The position numbers and the translations under genes were made by a program. 17,574 nt of DNA, from contig JAAVAA010000054.1 of NCBI GenBank assembly GCA_014804285.1, forward strand, positions 1-17,574. Direction: 5' to 3'. Shown here piece after piece: positions 1-7,508 of the stretch. The notes below the pieces were generated by a model. The model worked only from the letters and a program-made list of their open reading frames with translations. It was not told where the DNA came from and searched no databases. Within the stretch, counting starts at the first letter, position 1; each line of letters starts with the position of its first letter. Origin of the DNA: Lachnospiraceae bacterium (GTDB lineage Bacteria > Bacillota > Clostridia > Lachnospirales > Lachnospiraceae).

Positions 1-125
1 GATACTATCATACAAAATTGCGATACGCAAGGTGTTTTTGGCAAATATACAAATGTCTCTTATAACATTTCTGATGCATAACATCGTTTGTCATAAATAA
101 GGGATAATTAAATGTTATCTGTCAA
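1..125 (+). repeat. Left copy of a 125-bp inverted repeat bounding the A+T-rich island
   Basis: This stretch is repeated in reverse complement at 5603-5727. The first 119 bases match perfectly, position 120 (T) mismatches, and 121-125 match again. The window starts inside or exactly at the repeat, so its true outer end is not visible here. Internal symmetry is present: TTGCG-ATA-CGCAA at 18-30, and ATAACATTT at 62-70 paired with AAATGTTAT at 110-118. It lies directly upstream of the NTPase gene. No coding potential is evident. It may be the terminal inverted repeat of a mobile cassette, a recombination site of an invertible segment, or a duplicated control region. Confidence 0.95.
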
Positions 126-235
126 TAGTGAAGTAGATGCAAAATTGCATCAAATTTTTCGTAAAAACGGTTTGATAAATTATGCATATCTACATAAATA
201 GTTTTACGATATGTTTTTCAGGGTAAGGGAATTGT
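126..235 (+). promoter_or_regulatory. Leader of the NTPase gene with two short inverted repeats
   Basis: This 110-bp A+T-rich stretch lies between the long repeat and the NTPase ATG. It holds GATGCAA-AA-TTGCATC at 136-151 and 8-bp arms TCGTAAAA (159-166) and TTTTACGA (202-209), either of which could be an operator or an RNA stem. No convincing -35/-10 pair stands out. The ribosome binding site is the modest AAGGGA at 225-230, five bases before ATG 236. Confidence 0.35.
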
Positions 236-3200
236 ATGAAATATATAAGTACAGAAGTCTGGGAACAATATCTTCAGTCGCATTTGGAAATGGTAAGGGA
301 CGTTATTAAGGATATCCCATCCAATCCAAATAAAGGTATACAATTTGAAGTATTAGTAGAGTGTTTATTGAAATATAAGTATAGTGAAGATGACTTATCA
401 TTCCAAAAAACAAAGTTATCACATGATGGCAATAAAGATTTTTGGGCAATCGATAATGCAAATAAATTGTGGTGGGCAGAGTGTAAAAACTATACTCCTA
501 ATATATCTCTAACCCAATTAGCACCTACACTTGTGATGGCCGAAATAAATCAGGTTAGTCATCTAATGTTTTTTAGCTATTCCTCATTAAATGCTAATTT
601 AAAAAAAAGAGTAGCACAATATGCCTACAAATATCATAAGGAAGTTTTTCTTTTTGATGATGATGCACTTGAACAGCTGATTTTTTTGTATGGTAAGCAG
701 GAACTAGATGATGAATTTCATTTAAATTCCACTATATTTGAAGAGACTTTGCAAACATATTTCTTTAATGAATTAAACCCTTCAGTTACCGGTTATCATT
801 CATTCGATGGCAATTATGATATTAAAGAGCTTAACGTGGGATGCATATATGATTTAAATGTTATTCTCATTAATCGTTTCAATACAAATGTACAAGTAAA
901 GGTTTCTATTAAGGATGATGAGTTTAATCAATATTTTGATTTTCTAAATAGTAACTTAAATAGAGTTTCAAATCTTTCCGACGAAATACTTATATTACAG
1001 CCTAATCAACTGGCGCTGGTTAAATATAGTGTGCGTGCCAAAAAAGAAAGTAGTCATATCCAACTACCTAAAATTGAAATTATTTTTGAAAGGGATGGAA
1101 GTACCTGTACAAAGATTTCAGATCAATGCAGTAACTATATTTGTAACTGGAATAAAAAGGTTGTGCTCATTGGTGAATATTATGAAAAAATTATTCAAAA
1201 CTTTTCGATAATGTGTCAGAAGAAAGTAAGTGCACTGTTAGTACATGGATCAAGTGGTACCGGTAAAACAAGGATACTTGAGGAATGCGAGATATTTCTT
1301 ATAAAAAATCAATATAATATCATTAATTTTATTGGTTTTGACAAAATAGCTTCATGGAAGGATGTTGTACTCGAAATTGCATATCAGGTATTTGGTATAG
1401 AAGAAAGTTTGACTTCTATTATTGCTTGCGAATTAGATGAAATTGTTACCCCAAACATGACAGATTCGGTCAAAATAAAAATTATTGATTTTTTGCACTT
1501 ACTAAAGCATGAAAAGGAAATAGCTAATATAGAAGAATACTATGATATTATTTTTTCGGAAATGAAGAATAACAGATATGCAATCATAATCGACAACATA
1601 CAATCATATTCTCCTGAGATTCTTGAATTTTTGAAAAAAATGCTACAATTTTTATGTGCACATAATCAAAGAGGGAAGAACTTTGCACTTTTGCTTTCAT
1701 TGAATACGTCAATAGTATATGACACAGAGTTTTTGGACTTTGCAGCTTCATTCCAGACAGCATCCGGCTCATACAGAGATGCTTGTTTTGAATGTGCAGA
1801 TATAAAGGGATTTGTAAAAGAAGAACAGGCAATCGCTTATTTACAAACCTTATTATGCTTGGATGAATATCCATTAAACTATAACTATCTAAAAGAAATA
1901 CTTTTAAAAACTTCATTAAAACCTAAATATATCGAACTAATAGCTGGCAGAATGATTCAAGAAGAATGTATTCAAATAAATAATAATATAGGAATTATTA
2001 CGGAAAAAGAAAAATTTGAAAGTGTTCTTGAACAGATCCCTCCCAAATATGAAGACGCTTTTGTAAGTAACTTTAATGCGCTCCTTTCTGCGCATTCGTC
2101 ATTGAAAAAAGAATTTGAAGACATTTTATCCTATGTCTACTTTTTTGATATTCTATCGAACGAAATGATAGATCTATTTAGATTAAATAGAGAGGCCGTT
2201 TCACTTTTGTGCAAACATAACATTTTACAAGAAAATTATTATGCCCCACAGCCGACTTATATATTTGAACACGATCTTGTAGAAATGACAATTTCCAGGG
2301 TTATTTATCCAGATATCCTTGAACATGCAATTTCTTTAGTTATGTCGAACAGCTGCTTGTTTCATACAATTTTAAAAAGCCGATACCAGCAATTTGCTTT
2401 ATGTGAATTATTCTCAAATCAAATTTCCATTGAAAAAACTCTTGATATATGGAATAACCGAGAAACCTTGCAGATTAGCAACAAATTCACTTACAAATTT
2501 TATTTCTATTTTATAAAAAATTTGATCCGATTGCAGAAAACCCTTTCTGACAAGGACTTTATGGCTTTGGTTATTGATTGTTGCAAATATGTAAGAGATC
2601 ACGTAAGTGAAGTAGAAGCTGAACATCTGTTTGAATTGTCATATCCTCATTTGAATAATATTGTTATAACTTCAAAAGAAATAGCGTCATTATATTACTC
2701 ATTTATCATTCATTTGAGCGAGAACAAAATTCGTTTGTTAAAATCAAAGGAATGTCTCGCGGTATATAATACTTATAATGATAAATTGAGAAAATTAAAA
2801 GAAAAAAATCCGGATTGGAGCAAGGAGTGTCAGTACGCTGAAGCATATATTAACAACAGAATATTCGTATGCGGAAAATTAAGCGGAAATCCAAGACAAT
2901 ATCTGTCAAATTGGGCTGTTTCAGTAAGAACATCAAAAAAAGGTCAATTTTGGGATATACAGTTTGAAAATTATTTTGATCTCGCTAATATATATTTGAA
3001 TAAGCAGTTGGCAAAAGCAAAACTTTTATATAATTTAAAAAAAGGATTTTTTTATTATAACCAACTTTCTTTTAGCTTAAAACAAAAATATAGTGTCAAT
3101 TACCTCTCTAAAAGAATATTATATTTGCTATTGGAAAGAGAATATAATGATTCCTTGAATATGATAGAGGTAGCTCTAAATGAACTTGATAATAACTCAT

Positions 3201-3676
3201 TTATAAATTATCATATATTTTTTCGTGAAAAATACATAAAATACAAGATTATCAATCTAATGTTGATAGAGGATACAACAAACAGATTGGATAAGAGTAT
3301 GGAAGAATATGAACAGTTGTTAAAATTGACTGGTCATTTAGAAAAGAATCTGGATTGGATTTTTTTGCAAGCAAAATATGCTTTCGCTTTAAATCATACA
3401 GTTATTTTTGATGATTTGTTTGAATCATACTATATTATAATTAGCCAGTTACAGAATCCTAATTCGGATAAAGATTATTACATGTTAGAAGAACTTGCTA
3501 TTAAATTTAGACAATTACATGAAACATGCAGTTTTATAAAGGAAAGAAACGCGGGCTTATCCCATATCAATCACATTTTGAAAATGGATAATAATGCTTT
3601 TCAAAACTTTTACATAACCTATCAATCAGCCGCGCCTTTGATAAAACCAAATAATAAGGAGGGTTTTTATTTATAG
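236..3676 (+). CDS. Mrr-like PD-(D/E)XK nuclease - STAND NTPase fusion, candidate antiphage (Avs-like) effector
   Basis: 1146 residues, no signal peptide or membrane segments. The N-terminus (about 25-150) reads as a restriction-endonuclease-like fold: G34-I-Q-F-E38 helix motif, D68 in GNKDF and the E82-C-K84 (ExK) motif, consistent with an intact PD-(D/E)XK nuclease site. Residues about 190-300 look beta-rich. A P-loop NTPase follows, with Walker A G338-SSGT-G343-K344-T345 and a Walker B-like IIIDN ending at D453. The remaining ~600 residues are helical, rich in Leu/Tyr/Lys, and resemble a repeat-type sensor region without clear motif spacing. Nuclease + STAND ATPase + helical repeats is the plan of Avs-type proteins, in which a phage protein triggers oligomerisation and nucleic-acid cleavage; this one is shorter than typical Avs members and may be another STAND class. 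The defence role is inferred from architecture. The gene stands alone in its unit and its stop is 6 bp from the convergent glycosyltransferase stop. Confidence 0.75.
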   Translation: MKYISTEVWEQYLQSHLEMVRDVIKDIPSNPNKGIQFEVLVECLLKYKYSEDDLSFQKTKLSHDGNKDFWAIDNANKLWWAECKNYTPNISLTQLAPTLVMAEINQVSHLMFFSYSSLNANLKKRVAQYAYKYHKEVFLFDDDALEQLIFLYGKQELDDEFHLNSTIFEETLQTYFFNELNPSVTGYHSFDGNYDIKELNVGCIYDLNVILINRFNTNVQVKVSIKDDEFNQYFDFLNSNLNRVSNLSDEILILQPNQLALVKYSVRAKKESSHIQLPKIEIIFERDGSTCTKISDQCSNYICNWNKKVVLIGEYYEKIIQNFSIMCQKKVSALLVHGSSGTGKTRILEECEIFLIKNQYNIINFIGFDKIASWKDVVLEIAYQVFGIEESLTSIIACELDEIVTPNMTDSVKIKIIDFLHLLKHEKEIANIEEYYDIIFSEMKNNRYAIIIDNIQSYSPEILEFLKKMLQFLCAHNQRGKNFALLLSLNTSIVYDTEFLDFAASFQTASGSYRDACFECADIKGFVKEEQAIAYLQTLLCLDEYPLNYNYLKEILLKTSLKPKYIELIAGRMIQEECIQINNNIGIITEKEKFESVLEQIPPKYEDAFVSNFNALLSAHSSLKKEFEDILSYVYFFDILSNEMIDLFRLNREAVSLLCKHNILQENYYAPQPTYIFEHDLVEMTISRVIYPDILEHAISLVMSNSCLFHTILKSRYQQFALCELFSNQISIEKTLDIWNNRETLQISNKFTYKFYFYFIKNLIRLQKTLSDKDFMALVIDCCKYVRDHVSEVEAEHLFELSYPHLNNIVITSKEIASLYYSFIIHLSENKIRLLKSKECLAVYNTYNDKLRKLKEKNPDWSKECQYAEAYINNRIFVCGKLSGNPRQYLSNWAVSVRTSKKGQFWDIQFENYFDLANIYLNKQLAKAKLLYNLKKGFFYYNQLSFSLKQKYSVNYLSKRILYLLLEREYNDSLNMIEVALNELDNNSFINYHIFFREKYIKYKIINLMLIEDTTNRLDKSMEEYEQLLKLTGHLEKNLDWIFLQAKYAFALNHTVIFDDLFESYYIIISQLQNPNSDKDYYMLEELAIKFRQLHETCSFIKERNAGLSHINHILKMDNNAFQNFYITYQSAAPLIKPNNKEGFYL

Positions 3677-3682
3677 ACATTA

Positions 3683-4804
3683 TTATACCTGTCCTGAAAT
3701 AATATCTTTTAAAGTCACAAGATTTCCATGACTGTCAAGAACTAAGTCTTTATCGATATTTCTCATATGAGCCCAAATCTTGTTATCTGTTAATGAAGGA
3801 AAATAATCTACAAAATAGATAATAGGCATTTTGACGTTCATGAAAGTATATGGTAGCACATCATAAATTTGAATCGCAAATGAATAGTGAGCCAAATTCT
3901 GAGGATATGTATGGATATCGCATATATCGCATGGCAAATCATGTCTAATGTAATCAGCATACCATTCATATTCTCTTAAGGATGAAAGATTGATAAAATA
4001 ATATAGCGGTTCAATATTTATCTGAGGCTTTATGTATTCGATGGAAAAATGAATGGTAGCGCTAATGCTGTTATGAATATAGTTATAATTTTTTGCCCAG
4101 AACATACAGGTTGAATCGTTACGCAAGTAAGAAAAACTACTGGCTTTTCCATTTTGGTTTGAGCTGCTTCCTTTGTGATACGCAACCGAATCCGCTATTA
4201 CCCAATTGGATAATCCCAATTTGCCGATTTTAATTCCAATATCACAATCACTGCAACAGTAAGGCATATCTAAATCCATACCACCAACCTTATCATATGT
4301 TTTTTTACGCATCATCAGAGTTGCGCTGGTAGTAGAAGTAACTGGATAATCCCTCTGTACAAGGGGATGGGTTTGTTTTTGCCCCCTAAAGGGATGCAAA
4401 ATACGATATTGGGAATATTCTATTCCAAAATCAATCACACGATTATTAATCGGGTTTATCAATTTTGAACTTACAGAACCAATACTTTCATCAGAAAGCA
4501 GCTTTTTTAGCAGAGGGGAATACCAATCCTGATAACTGAAAATATCTTGATCGCATAACGTAATGATTTCTCCATGTGAAGCATTAACACCACGATTGAC
4601 TGTTTCAGAATATAATAAGGATTCTCCATACTTAATATAAGTGAATCTTGCTGGTAGATCAACGTCTAGTTCATCAAGATTAGTATTGTTTCCTACTACA
4701 ATGATTTCTACATCCTTAGGAATAATTTTGGACAAAAGACTTGTAGTGTATAATAACATCTGCTTGTTTCTGTGATATGGCATAACAATGCTTTGAGTTA
4801 TCAT
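3683..4804 (-). CDS. Family-2-type (GT-A) glycosyltransferase
   Basis: 373 residues. The N-terminal ~215 residues fit a GT2 fold: opening strand with VMPYHRN, a second strand EIIVVGNN, the nucleotide-sugar/metal motif C-D85-Q-D87, a segment TSATLMMRKKTYDKVGGMD typical of the acceptor side, a catalytic-base-like S-D186-C-D188 and a following AYH210. Residues ~230-373 form a C-terminal domain I do not recognise. No membrane helices are seen, so it is probably cytosolic or peripheral. It is translated from an ATG overlapping the upstream stop (TAATG, one shared base), so it is coupled to the nucleotidyltransferase at 4804-5532. The pair probably makes an activated sugar and transfers it; donor and acceptor are unknown. 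Low G+C and location inside the inverted repeats mark it as cargo of the island. Confidence 0.8.
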   Translation of the reverse strand: MITQSIVMPYHRNKQMLLYTTSLLSKIIPKDVEIIVVGNNTNLDELDVDLPARFTYIKYGESLLYSETVNRGVNASHGEIITLCDQDIFSYQDWYSPLLKKLLSDESIGSVSSKLINPINNRVIDFGIEYSQYRILHPFRGQKQTHPLVQRDYPVTSTTSATLMMRKKTYDKVGGMDLDMPYCCSDCDIGIKIGKLGLSNWVIADSVAYHKGSSSNQNGKASSFSYLRNDSTCMFWAKNYNYIHNSISATIHFSIEYIKPQINIEPLYYFINLSSLREYEWYADYIRHDLPCDICDIHTYPQNLAHYSFAIQIYDVLPYTFMNVKMPIIYFVDYFPSLTDNKIWAHMRNIDKDLVLDSHGNLVTLKDIISGQV

Positions 4805-5532
4805 TAGTGATTCTCCTCCTTTAGGTTGGCAAAATAAGACTCTACCAACAATATTTCATCGGTAGTATTGATATTAAAGTTAGCATCTGCGATTGGGTAT
4901 ATTTTACATTTTAATCCATAGTTGACTGCAAGCTGTATCCAGTCTCCCATTTCGTATTCGTTTCGCTTAGCATTAGGAAGCAGTTTTTTTAGAACTGTAA
5001 GCATAGTTTGTTTCATGAAACAGCAACCAGTTCCTTTCCACTCATTAAAGACAGACTGAGGTTTTTCAATCAATTGTAATATGGTTCCATCTATGGTTAA
5101 ATCCATTGTGTATGCCTTTTGTATATTTTCAATCGTATCCTTTACTGCTCCACATAGACAGTCGCATTGACTATCCTTAAAATAGCAATACATTTCATTA
5201 ACTTTCGGATTTATAAATAATTCATCACTAAGGCACATGATAAAATCTTCATGAATATAATCAGAAGCAATTTTCAAAGCATGTGCAACTCCCAAGAGTT
5301 GCTCTTGCATCACATATATAACGGATACTCCATGATATGTATTACCGATATATTTCTTGATATATTCAGCATTGTAGCCAGTAACTATTATGATTTCACT
5401 TAACTTACATGCAAGAAACATTTCCAAATTATAATCCAATAGATACTTGTTATAAACTTTTGCAAAGCATTTATTGGTAATTGGAAGATTCAAACGTGAG
5501 CCTTTTCCTGCTGCTAATAAAACAAGTTGCAT
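4804..5532 (-). CDS. Sugar-1-phosphate nucleotidyltransferase (NTP_transferase family)
   Basis: 242 residues. The opening strand LVLLAAGKGSRL carries the G9-K-G11-S-R13 NTP-binding signature, followed by a conserved lysine region (N20-K21...K25). The QEQLLGVAHALKIA segment and L-S-D103-E resemble the substrate loop and metal aspartate of glucose-1-phosphate thymidylyl/uridylyltransferases, and NINTTDEILLVE near the end resembles their C-terminus. Expected role: formation of an NDP-sugar from NTP and a sugar phosphate (or a related activated head group, as in LicC-type enzymes). The precise substrate cannot be told. An AGGAG ribosome binding site precedes ATG 5532. It is the first gene of a two-gene unit with the glycosyltransferase and is transcribed from the right-hand repeat inward. 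Confidence 0.8.
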   Translation of the reverse strand: MQLVLLAAGKGSRLNLPITNKCFAKVYNKYLLDYNLEMFLACKLSEIIIVTGYNAEYIKKYIGNTYHGVSVIYVMQEQLLGVAHALKIASDYIHEDFIMCLSDELFINPKVNEMYCYFKDSQCDCLCGAVKDTIENIQKAYTMDLTIDGTILQLIEKPQSVFNEWKGTGCCFMKQTMLTVLKKLLPNAKRNEYEMGDWIQLAVNYGLKCKIYPIADANFNINTTDEILLVESYFANLKEENH

Positions 5533-5602
5533 AAGATTCTCCTGTTATTTTATATATGCGTATCATAAGTTGTTTGATATGATTATAAATCCAAATTAAT
5601 TT
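5533..5602 (-). promoter_or_regulatory. Leader and candidate -10 box of the nucleotidyltransferase/glycosyltransferase unit
   Basis: On the minus strand a perfect TATAAT lies at 5587-5582, just inside the right repeat. The -35 position would fall in the repeat's inner end, where only a weak GGTCA-type match is visible, so promoter strength is uncertain. The octamer GATACGCA occurs here (5564-5557, minus) and again within both long repeats (22-29 on the left), hinting at a shared protein-binding word. Confidence 0.4.
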
Positions 5603-5727
5603 TTGACCGATAACATTTAATTATCCCTTATTTATGACAAACGATGTTATGCATCAGAAATGTTATAAGAGACATTTGTATATTTGCCAAAAACACCTTG
5701 CGTATCGCAATTTTGTATGATAGTATC
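5603..5727 (-). repeat. Right copy of the 125-bp inverted repeat
   Basis: Reverse complement of 1-125 with one mismatch (C at 5608 opposite T at 120). Its inner end lies 70 bp upstream of the nucleotidyltransferase start codon. Its outer end overlaps a short palindrome, TATGATA-G-TATCATA, at 5716-5730. Three palindrome bases (5728-5730) extend past what can be compared with the left copy, so the repeat could be slightly longer than the window shows. Confidence 0.95.
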
Positions 5728-5944
5728 ATATCAAAGCATAAAATATTTCTATTGAATATTTGTAAATCTTAAATTGCAAAATATTTATTCAGGCATTTCG
5801 CCGTCTTTATCTGCATAGTTGTTTTCAGAACGCAGCTATAGCGGAATATCAAAGAATTTCAGGAAATCTATGCTTTATATCACCAACAAAACAAAAATAG
5901 AGCAGGAGATTTCTGAAAGCTCCTGCTCAGGCAGGAGGACAAGA
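5728..5944. other. A+T-rich junction between the island and the transposase gene
   Basis: About 217 bp without a supported gene. The in-frame extension upstream of the transposase start (from 5819) has no ribosome binding site and is probably untranslated leader. Composition changes from strongly A+T-rich to backbone-like across this stretch. The control hairpins at 5901-5937 sit at its right end. Confidence 0.5.
5901..5940 (+). promoter_or_regulatory. Mutually exclusive hairpins over the transposase ribosome binding site
   Basis: AGCAGGAG at 5901-5908 is the exact complement of CTCCTGCT at 5920-5927. Most of that same segment (CTCCTGC, 5920-5926) is also the exact complement of GCAGGAG at 5931-5937, which contains the ribosome binding site. 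The second hairpin has 7 bp and a 4-base loop and would block translation from ATG 5945; the first would free it. Both pairings are visible in the sequence; a regulatory role is inferred. Confidence 0.5.
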
Positions 5945-6949
5945 ATGGAAAAAGATTTTATCAGTAGTGCCTTCTTTTCTGACAACGAACGGTATGCCGA
6001 TATCATCAACGGCATCGGTTGTAATGGAATTCCGTTCGTGAAGGGAGAGGATTTACAGGAGGCAGACACGAAATTACTGTTTGGAAGACACAGGAGGTCT
6101 GTCCGGAAGAGAAAAAAGAAGACGGCAAAGTATCGTGACCTGATGCGAAAAACAGCTTTCGGCATGAACTTTGCTATGATTGGTATTGAGAATCAGGAAG
6201 AGATTGATTATGCACTGGTGCTTCGGATCATGTGTTATGATGCAGGAGAGTATGAGCGTCAGGCAGCAGAAATTCGTCGTCAAATTAGAAGGAATAGCAG
6301 CGGTTTGAGCAGTGGAGAATATTTATACGGTTTTAAGAAGGACAGCAGACTGTTCCCAACTACTACGTTTGTTTTGTATTACGGAGAGGAAGAATGGGAT
6401 GGGGCTAGGGATCTTTATGGTCTCCTTGATTTTTCAGGTATTCCAAAGGATTTAAGAGAAAAGATATCTAATTATCAGATTCATATCATAGAGGTTCGTA
6501 GGCTTAAGGATACAAATATGTTTCAAACGGATGTAAAGCAAGTATTTGATTTTATACGTTTTTCCAAGGACAAGCAAAAGCTTCGGGAATTGCTTGACCA
6601 AGATGAAGCTTATCAGATGCTTGATGAGGATGCCTATGATATGGTAGCGGCGTATGTGGGAGAGGAAGAGGTAATGTTTAAGCGGAAAGAAAAGTATAAG
6701 GAAGGTGGGAAAGTTAATATGTGTCAGGGATTAAGAGAATGGCTTGCAGATGAACGTATGGAAGAACGAGCGGAAGCAATTGTAGAATTACTTTCAGAAT
6801 ATGGTCCAATAAGTGAGGATTTAAAGGGCATCATTATGAAAGAAAAGAATAAAGAAACTCTGAGTACATGGTTGAAATTGGCAGCAAGGGTGAATTCTGT
6901 TAAGGAGTTTGAGCAGAAGATAGCAGAGGCCAAAAGTTATACATTTTAA
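5945..6949 (+). CDS. Rpn family recombination-promoting nuclease / PD-(D/E)XK transposase-like protein
   Basis: 334 residues from ATG 5945, chosen because AGGAGG at 5933-5938 precedes it at good spacing; a 42-residue upstream extension lacks such a site. The protein matches my knowledge of the PD-(D/E)XK transposase-like family that is highly multicopy in Lachnospiraceae: basic segment RHRRSVRKRKKKTAKYRD with D65, then GIENQ with the E82-N-Q84 active-site variant, DYALVLRIMCYDA, and the LSSGEYLYGF...PTTTFVLYYG block. The last ~90 residues are charged and helical (DERMEERAEAIVELLSEYG). Rpn proteins are DNA endonucleases reported to stimulate RecA-independent recombination. It lies about 220 bp outside the right inverted repeat, so it may be unrelated to the island or may help to move it; the sequence does not decide. 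Confidence 0.8.
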   Translation: MEKDFISSAFFSDNERYADIINGIGCNGIPFVKGEDLQEADTKLLFGRHRRSVRKRKKKTAKYRDLMRKTAFGMNFAMIGIENQEEIDYALVLRIMCYDAGEYERQAAEIRRQIRRNSSGLSSGEYLYGFKKDSRLFPTTTFVLYYGEEEWDGARDLYGLLDFSGIPKDLREKISNYQIHIIEVRRLKDTNMFQTDVKQVFDFIRFSKDKQKLRELLDQDEAYQMLDEDAYDMVAAYVGEEEVMFKRKEKYKEGGKVNMCQGLREWLADERMEERAEAIVELLSEYGPISEDLKGIIMKEKNKETLSTWLKLAARVNSVKEFEQKIAEAKSYTF

Positions 6950-6988
6950 TTGCCTGTAATTTTGACTGATATGATTTTGGAGATGAAA

Positions 6989-7333
6989 ATGAAAAAACGG
7001 ATGATGATATTAGGCAGTTGTATATTAGTGGTGGCAGGGATCTTTGCAGGGGGAATTTTGTTATTTCCGTCAAGAGCAAATCAAATTCAGGCGGGTATAA
7101 AAAGGGAAATTGCTGTTGAAAAATGTGTGAAGAATGAAAACTGTTATATGGTAAAATTTTCTGAAGCAAATACGGGGTTATTTTATGTAATATCGGAAGG
7201 CAGTGACAAAGGAATTGAAGTTGAGCTGGAAGGTAATACTCCTTTGCATTCTTTAAGTAATGTTTTCAGAAATTTCGGAAATGAATTTCTGATATATGGG
7301 TATGAAGAAAATATTGAAAAAAAAAGCAGATAA
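6989..7333 (+). CDS. Small membrane-anchored protein of unknown function, 5' part of a frameshifted gene
   Basis: GGAG at 6979-6982 sits six bases before ATG 6989, giving MKKRMMILG, one hydrophobic segment (about residues 7-25) and an outside region. It would be a single-pass or secreted-type protein. The frame ends at 7333 just after an A9 run (7317-7325), while a good continuation (KADNPSAEEDF...) is in the +1 frame from the same run. Thus the intact ancestor was probably longer, or slippage at A9 yields both forms. I do not recognise the family. It follows the transposase gene by 39 bp. Confidence 0.5.
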   Translation: MKKRMMILGSCILVVAGIFAGGILLFPSRANQIQAGIKREIAVEKCVKNENCYMVKFSEANTGLFYVISEGSDKGIEVELEGNTPLHSLSNVFRNFGNEFLIYGYEENIEKKSR

Positions 7334-7508
7334 TCCATCTGCGGAAGAAGACTTTATAAATCCATATACAATCGTGGTTGAAAAATGGGAAATAATCACA
7401 CCAATTTATCGAGATTATACATATAGTTCGCATAGTAGAATTTTTTATCCCAAAAGATATATTGACCTTTATGACCTGGAGCATGAAGACTATATAGCTA
7501 TGGAATGA
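7326..7508 (+). pseudogene. Out-of-frame continuation of the small membrane-anchored gene
   Basis: Immediately after the A9 tract the +1 frame reads about 60 residues of protein-like sequence (ADNPSAEEDFINPYTIVVEK, later YPKRYIDLYDLEHEDY) up to TGA at 7506-7508. It lacks a ribosome binding site of its own, so it is best read as the displaced 3' part of the gene starting at 6989. An ATGA overlap at 7505-7508 leads into a further 27-codon frame ending at 7588 (ISEGAASSFLYIYKKYQLT), which may be a second displaced piece. Confidence 0.45.

Larger units (their letters stand above)
1..5727. mobile_element. Candidate inverted-repeat-bounded cassette (non-autonomous element or invertible segment)
   Basis: A 5.7-kb block is bounded by near-identical 125-bp inverted repeats and contains only three genes. 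Its base composition is visibly poorer in G+C than everything from 5945 onward, and codon use is strongly A/T-ending. No transposase, integrase or invertase is encoded between the repeats, so if it moves or inverts the enzyme must act in trans. The near identity of the two repeats implies a recent origin or continuing gene conversion or recombination. Target-site duplication cannot be examined because the left flank is outside the window. Mobility is inferred, not seen. Confidence 0.5.

Noticed and set aside
5603..5727. Right repeat as a dif/Xer site
   Set aside because: The palindrome does not resemble the Firmicutes dif core I know; only generic symmetry is present.
5819..5944. N-terminal extension of the transposase-like protein
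   Set aside because: No ribosome binding site at 5819, and AGGAGG sits right before ATG 5945.
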